Shown here: one piece after another, positions 18,472 through 26,759 of the stretch | Layout of the letters: every line of letters begins with the position of its first letter | Numbering within the stretch: position 1 is the first letter of the stretch | DNA from: CAZSXU01 sp964610505 | GTDB lineage: Bacteria; Arandabacterota; Arandabacteria; JAGLYR01 | Reading direction: 5' to 3' | NCBI GenBank assembly: GCA_964610505.1 | Contig: CAZSXU010000001.1 | Coordinates: 277,851-341,850 of the forward strand | Length of the DNA stretch: 64,000 nucleotides | Program-made: the position numbers and the translations under genes | Notes under the pieces: model-generated | The model's input: the letters and a program-made list of their open reading frames with translations, nothing else | Database searches by the model: none | What the model was told of the DNA's origin: nothing

Positions 18472-18641
18472 CCGCACATCGTCGGCAAAGCAATGATTGA
18501 GACCTGTCAACCGCACATCGTCGGCAAAGTAATGTTCGAGACCTGCCAACCGCACATCGTCGGTGAAGCAACGATTGAGACCTGCGAACCGCACATCGTC
18601 GGTGAAGCAACGATTGAGACCTGCGAACCGCACATCGTGGG
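18459..18641. repeat. 39-bp tandem repeat array, about 4.7 units
   Basis: Units begin at 18459, 18498, 18537, 18576 and 18615, each 39 bp, directly abutting. The best-conserved core, read on the plus strand, is CAACCGCACATCGTCGG. The other ~15 bp of each unit vary more. On the minus strand the units carry TTGACA, TTGACA, TTGGCA, TTCGCA and TTCGCA in order of distance from the merR-type gene. There are no unique spacers, so this is not a CRISPR array. Confidence 0.9.
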
Positions 18642-18708
18642 CACACCCCGGCTGCCCCGCCCCCGGCGCAGCGGATCTGCGGGCGGCCCGTTCGGTCCGG
18701 CGCTACGA

Positions 18709-19098
18709 TCACTGCACCCGGACCCAGACGTTTCTCGACCGGGGCCCGTCGAACTCGCAGAAGAACACGGCCTGCCACGTTCCCAGGCAGAGGCTCCCCC
18801 CACGGACAATGATCGTCACCGACGGCCCCACCAGCGTCGTCTTGATGTGAGAATCGGCGTTCCCCTCCGCATGTCGGTAGTGAGGGCTCTTGGGAAACGC
18901 CTTGGACAGCGTGCCCTCGATGTCGTCGCATACCGAGGGATCCGCCCCTTCGTTGATGGTCACCGCGGCCGTCGTGTGAGGCACATACACCACGCAGATA
19001 CCGTCCGATACTCCGGATCGTCTAACCGCGTCTTGCGCGTCCTCGGTGATATCGATCATCTGGCATCTCGAACTCGTCTTGACTCCGAATTCCATCAT
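18709..19098 (-). CDS. YjbQ family protein (UPF0047)
   Basis: 129 residues, normal family length. Conserved blocks: VYVPHTTAAVTINEGADPSV, the His/Asp-rich HYRHAEGNADSHIKTTLVGPS, and LGTWQAVFFCEFDGPRSR at the C-terminus. Family members have weak thiamine-phosphate synthase activity in vitro, and the physiological role is unsettled. The start at 19098 has GGGAGGT 7 nt upstream (an adjacent second ATG at 19095 is equally possible). It is divergent from the sirtuin gene. Confidence 0.9.
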   Translation of the reverse strand: MMEFGVKTSSRCQMIDITEDAQDAVRRSGVSDGICVVYVPHTTAAVTINEGADPSVCDDIEGTLSKAFPKSPHYRHAEGNADSHIKTTLVGPSVTIIVRGGSLCLGTWQAVFFCEFDGPRSRNVWVRVQ

Positions 19099-19274
19099 CT
19101 TCCAACCTCCCTGCTCGCGCCGTTGAGCGACTTGCGTCCGGTGCTTTCTGATTCGCCCGGCGGAGATCCGATGTACATCCCAACCGTTCGTCGGGGCACA
19201 GTCGCCGCGACGTATTCTACACCTTGCCCGCACAAGGGGCCGACCACAAAATTCAATGAGAATGCGAATAGCTG

Positions 19275-19302
19275 TTGACAGACGATCAAGATCTGCTAAG
19301 CT
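19275..19302 (+). promoter_or_regulatory. Predicted promoter of the sirtuin gene
   Basis: -35 TTGACA (19275-19280), 16-nt spacer, -10 TAAGCT (19297-19302). It would give a leader of about 170 nt before the ATG at 19481. Confidence 0.5.
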
Positions 19303-19480
19303 TTGGGTTGGAAGGGTCACGAACCAGAGCAACCGATCCATAGGGGGGCGAGAATTTCTTGCCATATTGCTTTGGGCGTCGTGGCCCTTCCTTTTTGTCC
19401 GCTCCTCGGCGCTGCCATGCCGGTCTGCGGATCGTTCCGCTGGCGTGAACCGTCGGGATTCCGCCCCGATCCTCTTGAAC

Positions 19481-20224
<744 letters not shown>

Positions 20225-20236
20225 GGAACGGCAATC

Positions 20237-20337
20237 CTAGCCACAGATTGCACAGATTACACGGATGGATGTGACACGGAGTCTCGAGCTCATCGCCGAG
20301 ACTCCGAAAAGAACCGGGGTGTTCTCCGTGGTGGAGG
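20237..20337. repeat. Dispersed repeat family beta, copy A
   Basis: It starts with CTAGCCACAGATTGCACAG and aligns over about 100 bp with 38570-38674. Centre: a 10-bp hairpin CGGAGTCTCG/CGAGACTCCG (20277-20286 with 20297-20306), followed by AAAAGAACC as in copy B. It is located between the sirtuin and the protease gene. Confidence 0.7.
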
Positions 20338-20408
20338 TTTGTGGCTCCTTCCGATGCTCTTGTCCAAGCTCAACTTTCGACTCTCAACTTTCGACTTTCC
20401 GCATTCCC

Positions 20409-20563
20409 CTCGGGTCGGCCGCGGGGAAGGTCCGCCGGAGCGACGACAGGACGAGGGATCTTTCAACGCCGCGAGGTACTACCCTGCTCGCCGATTCGAA
20501 TCCCCCATTCTCGCCGTGGAGGAGAGACGCCGGACCTTTCCCGCGGCAAAAGGCCCGTGCGAG
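20409..20563. repeat. Dispersed repeat family gamma, copy 2
   Basis: Counterpart of 16538-16683. It lies just after repeat beta copy A and a short direct repeat of CAACTTTCGACT (near 20371-20396). The rest of this 450-bp gap between the sirtuin and the protease contains no gene that I can support. Confidence 0.65.
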
Positions 20564-20675
20564 AGATGCGAAGGCCGAGAGCCGAAGCGCTCGCTTCCCC
20601 TTCCTATTCCGCAGAATCTGTGTCATCTTCAGGATTGGGTGTCGTCCGTGGATGTCCCAGACCGGAGAGCCAATT

Positions 20676-21482
20676 ATGAAGAAGCGGAAATTGCGAGTTC
20701 GATTCGGCCGCAAGTTCTACGAGCGTGTCTGCCTTCTGACCCCCGACCGGGCGGATGCCCGGGATTTCGACCTGACCGCCTACTTCGGACCGGCCGGCCG
20801 GGGTCTCCCGGTTCCGCGCAAGGCGGACTATTCACGAGAGGTGGGTCCCGTGGGCGATCAACGGGAGACGGGATCCTGCGTCGGGTGGGCAGTGGCCCAC
20901 GGGCTTCGGCGGTGGCTCACCGGTCTTGGGGCCGGGGCGCCGCGGCTCTCGGTGCGATTTCTCTGGATGGGCACCAAGGAGGTGGACGTCTGGGCCTTGA
21001 ACGTGATCAACGACCTCGCCGGCACCAGCATTCGAAGCGCCCTCAAGGTCCTGAACCGGACCGGCGTGCCACTGGAAAAATACTATCCATTCGACCGCGA
21101 TCTCGTGCGGTGCGACCCCGACGAGTGGAATGAGATGATCGCCGACGCCAACGAGCACCGCATCGGGCGCTACTACGGCCTGGACGACACCCGCGCCATG
21201 GAGATCCAGCTCGCCCACAGCGGTCCCTTCGTGTGTGGCGTACCGGTTCACGAGAACTTCAGCCGCTTTGAAGTGCCCGGGATCATCCCTGAACCGAAGG
21301 GAAGGCTGTGCGGCGGACATGCCATCCTGGTCGTCGGGCACGATCAAGACGCCCGCCTCTTCACGTTTCTGAATTCCTGGGGCCGAAAGTGGGGAAAGCG
21401 GGGTTTTGGCCATCTCACCTATGACTGGATGGAGAAGTACGCGCACAGCGCTTGGGCGGCCGCGCGACTCCACTCTCAGTGA
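20676..21482 (+). CDS. Papain-like (C1 family) cysteine peptidase
   Basis: 268 residues, without a signal peptide or recognisable prodomain. The papain catalytic set is present: Gln62 and Cys68 in GDQRETGSCVGWAVAHGL, His215 in CGGHAILVVGHD, and Asn233 in FLNSWGRKWGKRGFGHLTYDW. The start at 20676 has GGAGAG about 6 nt upstream. Cytoplasmic location is suggested by the missing export signal; bacterial C1 proteins of this sort are often found alone and have unknown substrates. MntP-like gene follows. Confidence 0.85.
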   Translation: MKKRKLRVRFGRKFYERVCLLTPDRADARDFDLTAYFGPAGRGLPVPRKADYSREVGPVGDQRETGSCVGWAVAHGLRRWLTGLGAGAPRLSVRFLWMGTKEVDVWALNVINDLAGTSIRSALKVLNRTGVPLEKYYPFDRDLVRCDPDEWNEMIADANEHRIGRYYGLDDTRAMEIQLAHSGPFVCGVPVHENFSRFEVPGIIPEPKGRLCGGHAILVVGHDQDARLFTFLNSWGRKWGKRGFGHLTYDWMEKYAHSAWAAARLHSQ

Positions 21483-21593
21483 TGCCGAGGGCGCGCCGGA
21501 GCGCAGTCGGGCAATGGAACCATCGATCCCTGAAGGCGGCGGTTCTACGAAGGGAGGACGGATATCGGGCTTGTACCCATTCTGGCGCTTTCC

Positions 21594-22127
21594 GTGGGCC
21601 TGGCGATGGACGCGTTTGCCGTGTCTCTCGCCATCGGGATCACCACGTTCTTGACGTCCCGAAAGCAGACGGCCCGCATTGCGCTGACATTTGGCGGCTT
21701 TCAGTCCGCGATGCCGGTTCTGGGATGGGTCTTCGGTAGGGCCCTTATCGGCCCTCTGTCGAAACTGGATCACTGGATCGCGTTTGCCATTCTCGCCGGA
21801 CTCGGGATCCACATGATCGCAAACGCCCTTCGCAGCAGGCCTGCGTTCTCATCGGATCCGACCGGCGGATTCGTGCTTGTGGGTTTGGCCGTGGCCACGA
21901 GCATCGATGCCCTGGCCGCCGGGTTCTCGCTTGCCATGGTCCGATCCCCGATCCTGTTGCCCGCCGTGTCGATCGGACTGGTCACGGCCGTTCTTTCGAC
22001 GGGGGCCATCATCATCGCAAAGCGCCACGGCCCCCGCCTGGGAAAATGGGCAGCGCTCACCGGGGGCATAACCCTAATCGCCATCGGCATTCATGTACTC
22101 GTGCGTCACCTCACCGCAGGATTCTAG
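21594..22127 (+). CDS. mntP: MntP-like manganese efflux pump, start uncertain
   Basis: Membrane exporter with six predicted helices and the two family signatures MDAFAVSLAIG and ATSIDALAAGFSLAM, which carry the paired membrane Asp residues. The GTG at 21594 is the first standard start codon but gives only MGLAMDAF, which cuts the first helix in half. In frame upstream, codons from 21564 encode IGLVPILALSVGLAMDAF, the exact length expected for the family. A GGGAGG site (21552-21557) sits 6 nt before an ATC at 21564. Translation may therefore begin at that ATC. An in-frame TGA at 21531 closes the frame upstream. Confidence 0.85.
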   Translation: MGLAMDAFAVSLAIGITTFLTSRKQTARIALTFGGFQSAMPVLGWVFGRALIGPLSKLDHWIAFAILAGLGIHMIANALRSRPAFSSDPTGGFVLVGLAVATSIDALAAGFSLAMVRSPILLPAVSIGLVTAVLSTGAIIIAKRHGPRLGKWAALTGGITLIAIGIHVLVRHLTAGF

Positions 22128-22139
22128 CCTGGAGAGATT

Positions 22140-22559
22140 CTATCCGCGCCGGCGCGTCGTTTTCCCGCCCCGCGGGCGAGCGGGTTTCGCTTTCTTCGCC
22201 GGCTTCGCGCGTTTGGCCGTCTTGGCGGGTTTGGCCAGGGGAATGAACTCACTTGCAGCAAGCGGGATGGGTTCGCCGCGGGCGATTCTCCGGTCGTCGA
22301 ACTCCCACAGCGCAGTCTGGACCTCGTCGTAAAGCAGATCCAGAGAACGTCTCCGGCGAGCGTTCTCCTCGTAGTTGGCCTCGGCCGCCAGCCATCCGGC
22401 CAGCTGATCCAGGGCCTCGTAAGGAATTTCCCGAATCGCTCCGTCGGCCTTCTTTGCCGCCTGTTTTATGGATTTCTCAAGTTCATCCGGGATAGCAACG
22501 ATGTTCTCGATGAGTCTCATTTGAGGCGTGGTAAGGCGAACCTTTACCAGATTATCCAT
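22140..22559 (-). CDS. Small protein with basic Ala/Lys/Pro-rich tail, function unknown
   Basis: 139 residues. The N-terminal ~100 residues are helical and amphipathic (MDNLVKVRLTTPQMRLIENI, DELEKSIKQAAKKADGAIRE) with no recognised domain. The last ~35 residues repeat AKPAK/AKRAK/KKAK and end in RGGKTTRRRG, like the tails of histone H1-like or other nucleic-acid-binding proteins. The start at 22559 has GGGAGG 5 nt upstream. It has its own promoter (22612-22640) and is convergent with the mntP-like gene. DNA or RNA binding is inferred from the tail only. Confidence 0.75.
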   Translation of the reverse strand: MDNLVKVRLTTPQMRLIENIVAIPDELEKSIKQAAKKADGAIREIPYEALDQLAGWLAAEANYEENARRRRSLDLLYDEVQTALWEFDDRRIARGEPIPLAASEFIPLAKPAKTAKRAKPAKKAKPARPRGGKTTRRRG

Positions 22560-22611
22560 CCAACCCTCCCAACCGTCGGCCCGCGGCACCACTCCTCCAC
22601 CGAGCAGCCGA

Positions 22612-22640
22612 AGCATAGCACATCGCCGAGACCGTGTCAA
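22612..22640 (-). promoter_or_regulatory. Predicted promoter of the basic-tailed protein gene
   Basis: Minus strand: -35 TTGACA (22635-22640), 17-nt spacer, -10 TATGCT (22612-22617). It lies 53 nt before the start codon. The remainder of the 22560-22900 gap holds the divergent promoter at 22866 and nothing else that I can identify. Confidence 0.7.
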
Positions 22641-22865
22641 CACTTATGGCCCGACAAACCTTATTTCCTCCTCTCTCCACAACCAGATCCAAGTCACCCC
22701 GTCGGCCGACTTCTCCTCATCCTGCCGGAACGGTTTCAATCCCGTTCAAGAACCACCCTTCTTCCCAAGGAAAACCCTGTAATCCCAAGAATATGCTATT
22801 CCGATGCGCGAGCGCCGGTCGAGAACATCCCCGACCGGACGGTTTGTTTCCCCATACCCACCGCA

Positions 22866-22894
22866 TTGACACCCCCCGGGCCGGGTGATACTCT
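22866..22894 (+). promoter_or_regulatory. Predicted promoter of the domain-swapped acyl-CoA synthetase
   Basis: -35 TTGACA (22866-22871), 17-nt spacer, -10 TACTCT (22889-22894). The expected transcription start coincides with the ATG at 22901, so the mRNA may be leaderless; no Shine-Dalgarno is visible there. Confidence 0.55.
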
Positions 22895-22900
22895 CATGGC

Positions 22901-25219
22901 ATGAAGGCGAGTGCGAAAGAGCCGGTAACGGGGAGGACGGATCGGGTGACCATGGACCGGATTGCACCGAAAGTGATTGAGCGCATCGACCGGATTCTTC
23001 TGGGCGCGCAGGACGATAAGCGAAAACATCTTCTCGAGCATGAAGTCTACGAAATCCTCGGACTCGTTGGAATCCGCGTGCCCCGGCACCGTTTCATCAA
23101 GAAGGACGAGAGTATCGGACCGGAGCACCTGCAGGCCTTCACGCGCCGCGAGCTCTTTATTAAGGTCGTGTCGCAGGATATTCTCCACAAGGCCCGCGTG
23201 GGTGGAGTCAAAAGGATCGCCAACGATGCCCAGGTGGCCCGATGGACGATAGAGGGGATGCGCAGAGACATCCCCCTTCACCCGTCCTTCGCCACCGCAC
23301 CCGAGATCGAGGGTTTCCTTCTCGTCGACCGCATCCTTTACTCGGAGGAACTGGGAAACGAGCTGCTGATCGGATTCAAGGAAAATCACGCCTTCGGTCC
23401 CGTACTTTCCTTCAGTAAGGGGGGCTCGGACGCCGAGCACTTCGCCCGCCACTACTCCGTTCCAAACCTGAAACTCGTCCCCCTGAGCCTCGCCGAGTGT
23501 AGAGCGCTCATCGAAGAAACGCGTATCGTCATCAAGTATCGTGAGGAAGACAAGCTCGACTACGTGGACAAGCTGGCCGACGCCATCTGGAAGCTGAGCC
23601 AGATTGCGTTTCACTACTCGAGCTTCAACCCGGCGAACCCGCCGTACGTCTTCACCGAGTTCGAGACGAATCCTATCATCTTCGATCGGAACCGCAATCT
23701 GATCGCTCTGGACGGGCTGGCCTGTGTTCTTCCGAATGAAAAGAGTCATGCCGCGGCCTCGCAGGTGGATGTCTCCAATCTCGAATACTTCTTCAAGCCC
23801 GAAGGCGTTGCGGTGGTAGGGGTTTCCGCAACGGACAGCGGCAAGATGGGCAACATCATCGCCGACCTGCTCGCCAAGATGGGAAGGACGGATCTGTACC
23901 TGGTCAATGTCAAGGGCGGTAGCACCACGGTGAGGGGGGAAACCCATCCTCTTTACCGGTCGCTGACCGAGATTGACAAGACCGTCGACCTTGCCGTCGT
24001 CGCCGTGCCCGCCGGACAGACGCTTCCGGTCATCCGGGAATGCCGGGAAAAGCAGGTCAAGGCCGTGATTCTGATTCCGGGAGGCTTCCGGGAGACAACG
24101 GGCGAAACCTCACTGGAGGAACAGATTCGCCGGACGCTCGAGGGAAGTGGGACCCGGGTGGTCGGTCCGAATTGCCTCGGAGTCATCTATGCCTCGGCGA
24201 AGGATGAAGCCGGCATTAACACCTTCTTCATCCCCGAGCAGAGGGTCGATTTCATTCCCAGCGCCGACAGCAACGTGGCTCTAGTGACACAGAGTGGAGC
24301 CATGGGCGTCACTGTTCTGGACCAGCTCAAACACGCTCCCTATCTCAAGGCCCTTGTGAGCTACGGGAACCAGCTGGACGTGGACCCCGGCGACCTGGTC
24401 GCCTACTTCGACGGCGACCCGGAGATCAAGGCGATCGCCGCCTATATCGAAGGTTTCCGGCCCGCGGGCGGAAGAGCTTTCTTCGACGCCGCCCGGCGGG
24501 CGAAGAAGCCGATCGTCGTGTACAAGGCCGGCAGGACGGACGCGGGCTCAAGGGCCGCCGCGTCTCACACGGCTTCGATGACGGGAGAGTATGAAGTCGC
24601 GAAGTCCGCCTTCCTCCAGGCCGGCGTCATCGTGACCGAGCATATCCTTCACCTGACGGACCTGCTCAAGGCCTTTGCCCTTGTTGGAGACAAGACGTTC
24701 TCCGGGCGCCGGGTGGCGGGGATCGTGAATGCGGGATTCGAGAGTACATACGCCGCGGACAGCATCGGGGATTTGGAGCTGGCGTCATTCTCCGAGGACA
24801 CGGTCCGCACGTTGCGGGACGCCCTGCCCCCCATTGTCGCGATCCACCCTTTCCTCGATCTCACTCCCATGGCCGACGACGTCCTCTTTGAGCGCTGTAT
24901 CGAGCTGGTTCTCTCCGATCCGAATGTGGATTGTCTCTTCATCTCCATCGTTCCGCACACCACGGCGCTCAGCACCGTCAGACAGGAAATGGAGAGCCGG
25001 AAGGAGAATCTCGCCACCCGCATCATCCGTCAGACAAAACAGTCTCTGAAGCCGATTGTCGTGTCGGTGAACGCCGGAGATCTGTACAGCCTGTTCGTCA
25101 ACACCCTGGAAGAGGGCGGCGTTCCCACCTACCCTACCGCCTGGCGCGCCATGCAGTGTCTGAATTCGCTGGTGGGCTGGAACCTGACACGTGAGTCTCC
25201 GTTCCGGGACGGAGACTGA
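22901..25219 (+). CDS. Acyl-CoA synthetase (NDP/ADP-forming), ATP-grasp domain first
   Basis: 772 residues of the ADP-forming acetyl-CoA synthetase superfamily: acyl-CoA + ADP + Pi <-> acid + CoA + ATP. The domain order is reversed compared with the usual fusion. An ATP-grasp (beta-type) region occupies roughly residues 20-280 (FIKVVSQDILHKARVGGVKR, FTEFETNPIIFDRNRNLIAL). A CoA-binding Rossmann domain follows (FFKPEGVAVVGVSATDSGKMG, ~285-400), then the ligase domain (NVALVTQSGAMGVTV, SHTASMTGEYEVAKSAF) with the phosphorylatable His in ASHTAS. The substrate cannot be read from sequence; next to a CoA-transferase and aromatic genes, an aryl or arylacetyl acid is plausible. An in-frame ATG at 22952 is an alternative start. 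Confidence 0.85.
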   Translation: MKASAKEPVTGRTDRVTMDRIAPKVIERIDRILLGAQDDKRKHLLEHEVYEILGLVGIRVPRHRFIKKDESIGPEHLQAFTRRELFIKVVSQDILHKARVGGVKRIANDAQVARWTIEGMRRDIPLHPSFATAPEIEGFLLVDRILYSEELGNELLIGFKENHAFGPVLSFSKGGSDAEHFARHYSVPNLKLVPLSLAECRALIEETRIVIKYREEDKLDYVDKLADAIWKLSQIAFHYSSFNPANPPYVFTEFETNPIIFDRNRNLIALDGLACVLPNEKSHAAASQVDVSNLEYFFKPEGVAVVGVSATDSGKMGNIIADLLAKMGRTDLYLVNVKGGSTTVRGETHPLYRSLTEIDKTVDLAVVAVPAGQTLPVIRECREKQVKAVILIPGGFRETTGETSLEEQIRRTLEGSGTRVVGPNCLGVIYASAKDEAGINTFFIPEQRVDFIPSADSNVALVTQSGAMGVTVLDQLKHAPYLKALVSYGNQLDVDPGDLVAYFDGDPEIKAIAAYIEGFRPAGGRAFFDAARRAKKPIVVYKAGRTDAGSRAAASHTASMTGEYEVAKSAFLQAGVIVTEHILHLTDLLKAFALVGDKTFSGRRVAGIVNAGFESTYAADSIGDLELASFSEDTVRTLRDALPPIVAIHPFLDLTPMADDVLFERCIELVLSDPNVDCLFISIVPHTTALSTVRQEMESRKENLATRIIRQTKQSLKPIVVSVNAGDLYSLFVNTLEEGGVPTYPTAWRAMQCLNSLVGWNLTRESPFRDGD

Positions 25220-25307
25220 TCCTCGGCAATCCGCACGGCCGCAAGCTCGTTCTTGAGGCCCGGCCCCGGGATCCCGGCGCACGGAGAGGCGCGAAACAGG
25301 TGTGACC

Positions 25308-25337
25308 TTGACAGCCCTGCGTCCCTTCACGTAAGGT
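25308..25337 (+). promoter_or_regulatory. Predicted promoter of the CoA-transferase gene
   Basis: -35 TTGACA (25308-25313) and -10 TAAGGT (25332-25337), 18 nt apart, about 60 nt before the ATG at 25397. Confidence 0.45.
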
Positions 25338-25396
25338 CTCCACGGTTCCAACTTGCCTGAAGAAACCGCGCCGGGCGCAGAGGGCAAAGTCGCCAT

Positions 25397-26605
25397 ATGG
25401 CCACTCCGTCTGAAATCGATCGAGCCCTGAACGGGATTCGTGTTCTCGATCTTTCGAGGATCCTTGCCGGACCCTATTGCACGATGATCCTGGGGGACCT
25501 GGGTGCGGAAGTGATCAAGGTGGAGCGCCCCGGCACGGGCGACGACACCCGAACCTGGGGACCGCCTTTCGCAGGCGGCGAGAGCGCTTACTATCTCTGC
25601 TGCAATCGGAACAAGAAATCGATCACGGTCGATCTCAAGAACCCGCGCGGTCTGGAGCTGATCAGGGAATTCGCGAAGGTCTCCGACGTCCTGGTTGAGA
25701 ACTTCACGCCGGGCCTCATGAAGCGCTTCGGGCTGGACTACGAGTCCCTGCGCAGGATCAATCCCCGCCTTGTCTACTGTTCGATTACCGCCTACGGTCA
25801 GGATGGCCCCTACCGCGATCGTCCGGGTTACGATATGGTTCTCTCCGCGGTCGGAGGGTTGATGTGGATCACCGGCGAGCGAGGAGGGGAACCGGTCAAA
25901 GTCGGCGTGGCCATCACGGACGTCGTCACCGGCGTCCACGCATCAGGTTCCATCGTGGCCTCGTTGTTCTGGAGGGAACGCTCCGGTCGGGGCCAGTACA
26001 TCGATGTGAGCCTCCTCGACGCCCAGGTTTCCTGCCTGGCCAATATCGCCAGCAATTACCTGGTGTCCGGTCAAGAGGCCCAACGCTGGGGCACACAGCA
26101 CGAGTCCATTGTCCCCTACCAGGTCTTCCCAACGAAAGACCGTCCCATCGCCATCGGGGTGGCCAATCAGAGAATCTGGAAACGCTTCTGCGAACTGGTC
26201 GGCAGGGAGGAATGGCTCACCGACCCCCGATTTGAAACCAATCCGAAGCGCGTGGAGAACCGGGAAGTGTTGATCCCCCTCGTTGCCGAGGTGATGAAGG
26301 AGAAAGCGTGCGATGATTGGGTGGCGTCGTTTGTGAAGGCGGCGATTCCCTGCGGGCCGGTCAACACGATGGAGAGCCTTTTCGCCGACCCACAGGTCCT
26401 CCACCGCCGCATGCTTGCCGAGATCTCACACCCTACCGTGGGATCCCTCCGCCTGGCAGGGATCCCGATCAAGTATTCAGAGACCCCGGGGATCGTTTCC
26501 CTCCCTCCGCCGTTGGTCGGCGAGCATACCGATGAAATCCTTGCGGACGTGCTGGGGTATGGACCGGAGAAAATCGAGGAATTGAGAGAGCGGCAGGTCG
26601 TTTGA
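25397..26605 (+). CDS. Type III CoA-transferase (CaiB/BaiF family)
   Basis: 402 residues, standard length. The N-terminal ALNGIRVLDLSRILAGPYCTM and GAEVIKVERPGTGDDTR are the family CoA-binding hallmarks; Asp146 in RPGYDMVLSAVGG is the expected catalytic aspartate that forms the acyl anhydride. It moves CoA between carboxylic acids in the cytosol. In this island it could activate an aromatic or dicarboxylic acid at the expense of another CoA ester (relatives act on benzylsuccinate, phenyllactate or glutarate); the sequence alone does not choose. It has its own promoter and precedes the Mo-oxidoreductase operon by about 150 nt. Confidence 0.92.
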   Translation: MATPSEIDRALNGIRVLDLSRILAGPYCTMILGDLGAEVIKVERPGTGDDTRTWGPPFAGGESAYYLCCNRNKKSITVDLKNPRGLELIREFAKVSDVLVENFTPGLMKRFGLDYESLRRINPRLVYCSITAYGQDGPYRDRPGYDMVLSAVGGLMWITGERGGEPVKVGVAITDVVTGVHASGSIVASLFWRERSGRGQYIDVSLLDAQVSCLANIASNYLVSGQEAQRWGTQHESIVPYQVFPTKDRPIAIGVANQRIWKRFCELVGREEWLTDPRFETNPKRVENREVLIPLVAEVMKEKACDDWVASFVKAAIPCGPVNTMESLFADPQVLHRRMLAEISHPTVGSLRLAGIPIKYSETPGIVSLPPPLVGEHTDEILADVLGYGPEKIEELRERQVV

Positions 26606-26676
26606 GACCACCCGCCCCCGTGAGGCGGATTCCTTCGAGAAGCCCCGTGTCACCCCGCGCGCGGGCCAGATCGTTC

Positions 26677-26705
26677 TTGACAGTGTTTGGTGAAGCAGTG
26701 AGAAT
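26677..26705 (+). promoter_or_regulatory. Predicted promoter of the padBCD-like operon
   Basis: -35 TTGACA (26677-26682), 17-nt spacer, -10 GAGAAT (26700-26705); the same hexamer pair and spacing occur at 16704-16732. Gives a leader of about 50 nt. Confidence 0.5.
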
Positions 26706-26759
26706 CATTGTGTCTTTTGGTCAGGTCGAACACCGGATGCGAGCAAAGGCGGCGAAACG

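Noticed and set aside
18459..18641. CRISPR-like array
   Set aside because: The 39-bp units abut directly without unique spacers, drift gradually, and no cas gene is in the window. It fits a tandem promoter/operator repeat instead.
18418..19278. Repeat-containing open frame of 286 codons on the plus strand
   Set aside because: It runs through the tandem array and antisense to yjbQ. The 39-bp period, a multiple of three, keeps frames open; there is no ribosome binding site or family match.
20384..20713. Minus-strand open frame of 109 codons across repeat gamma copy 2
   Set aside because: It overlaps repeat DNA and the protease start, and the translation has no family features.
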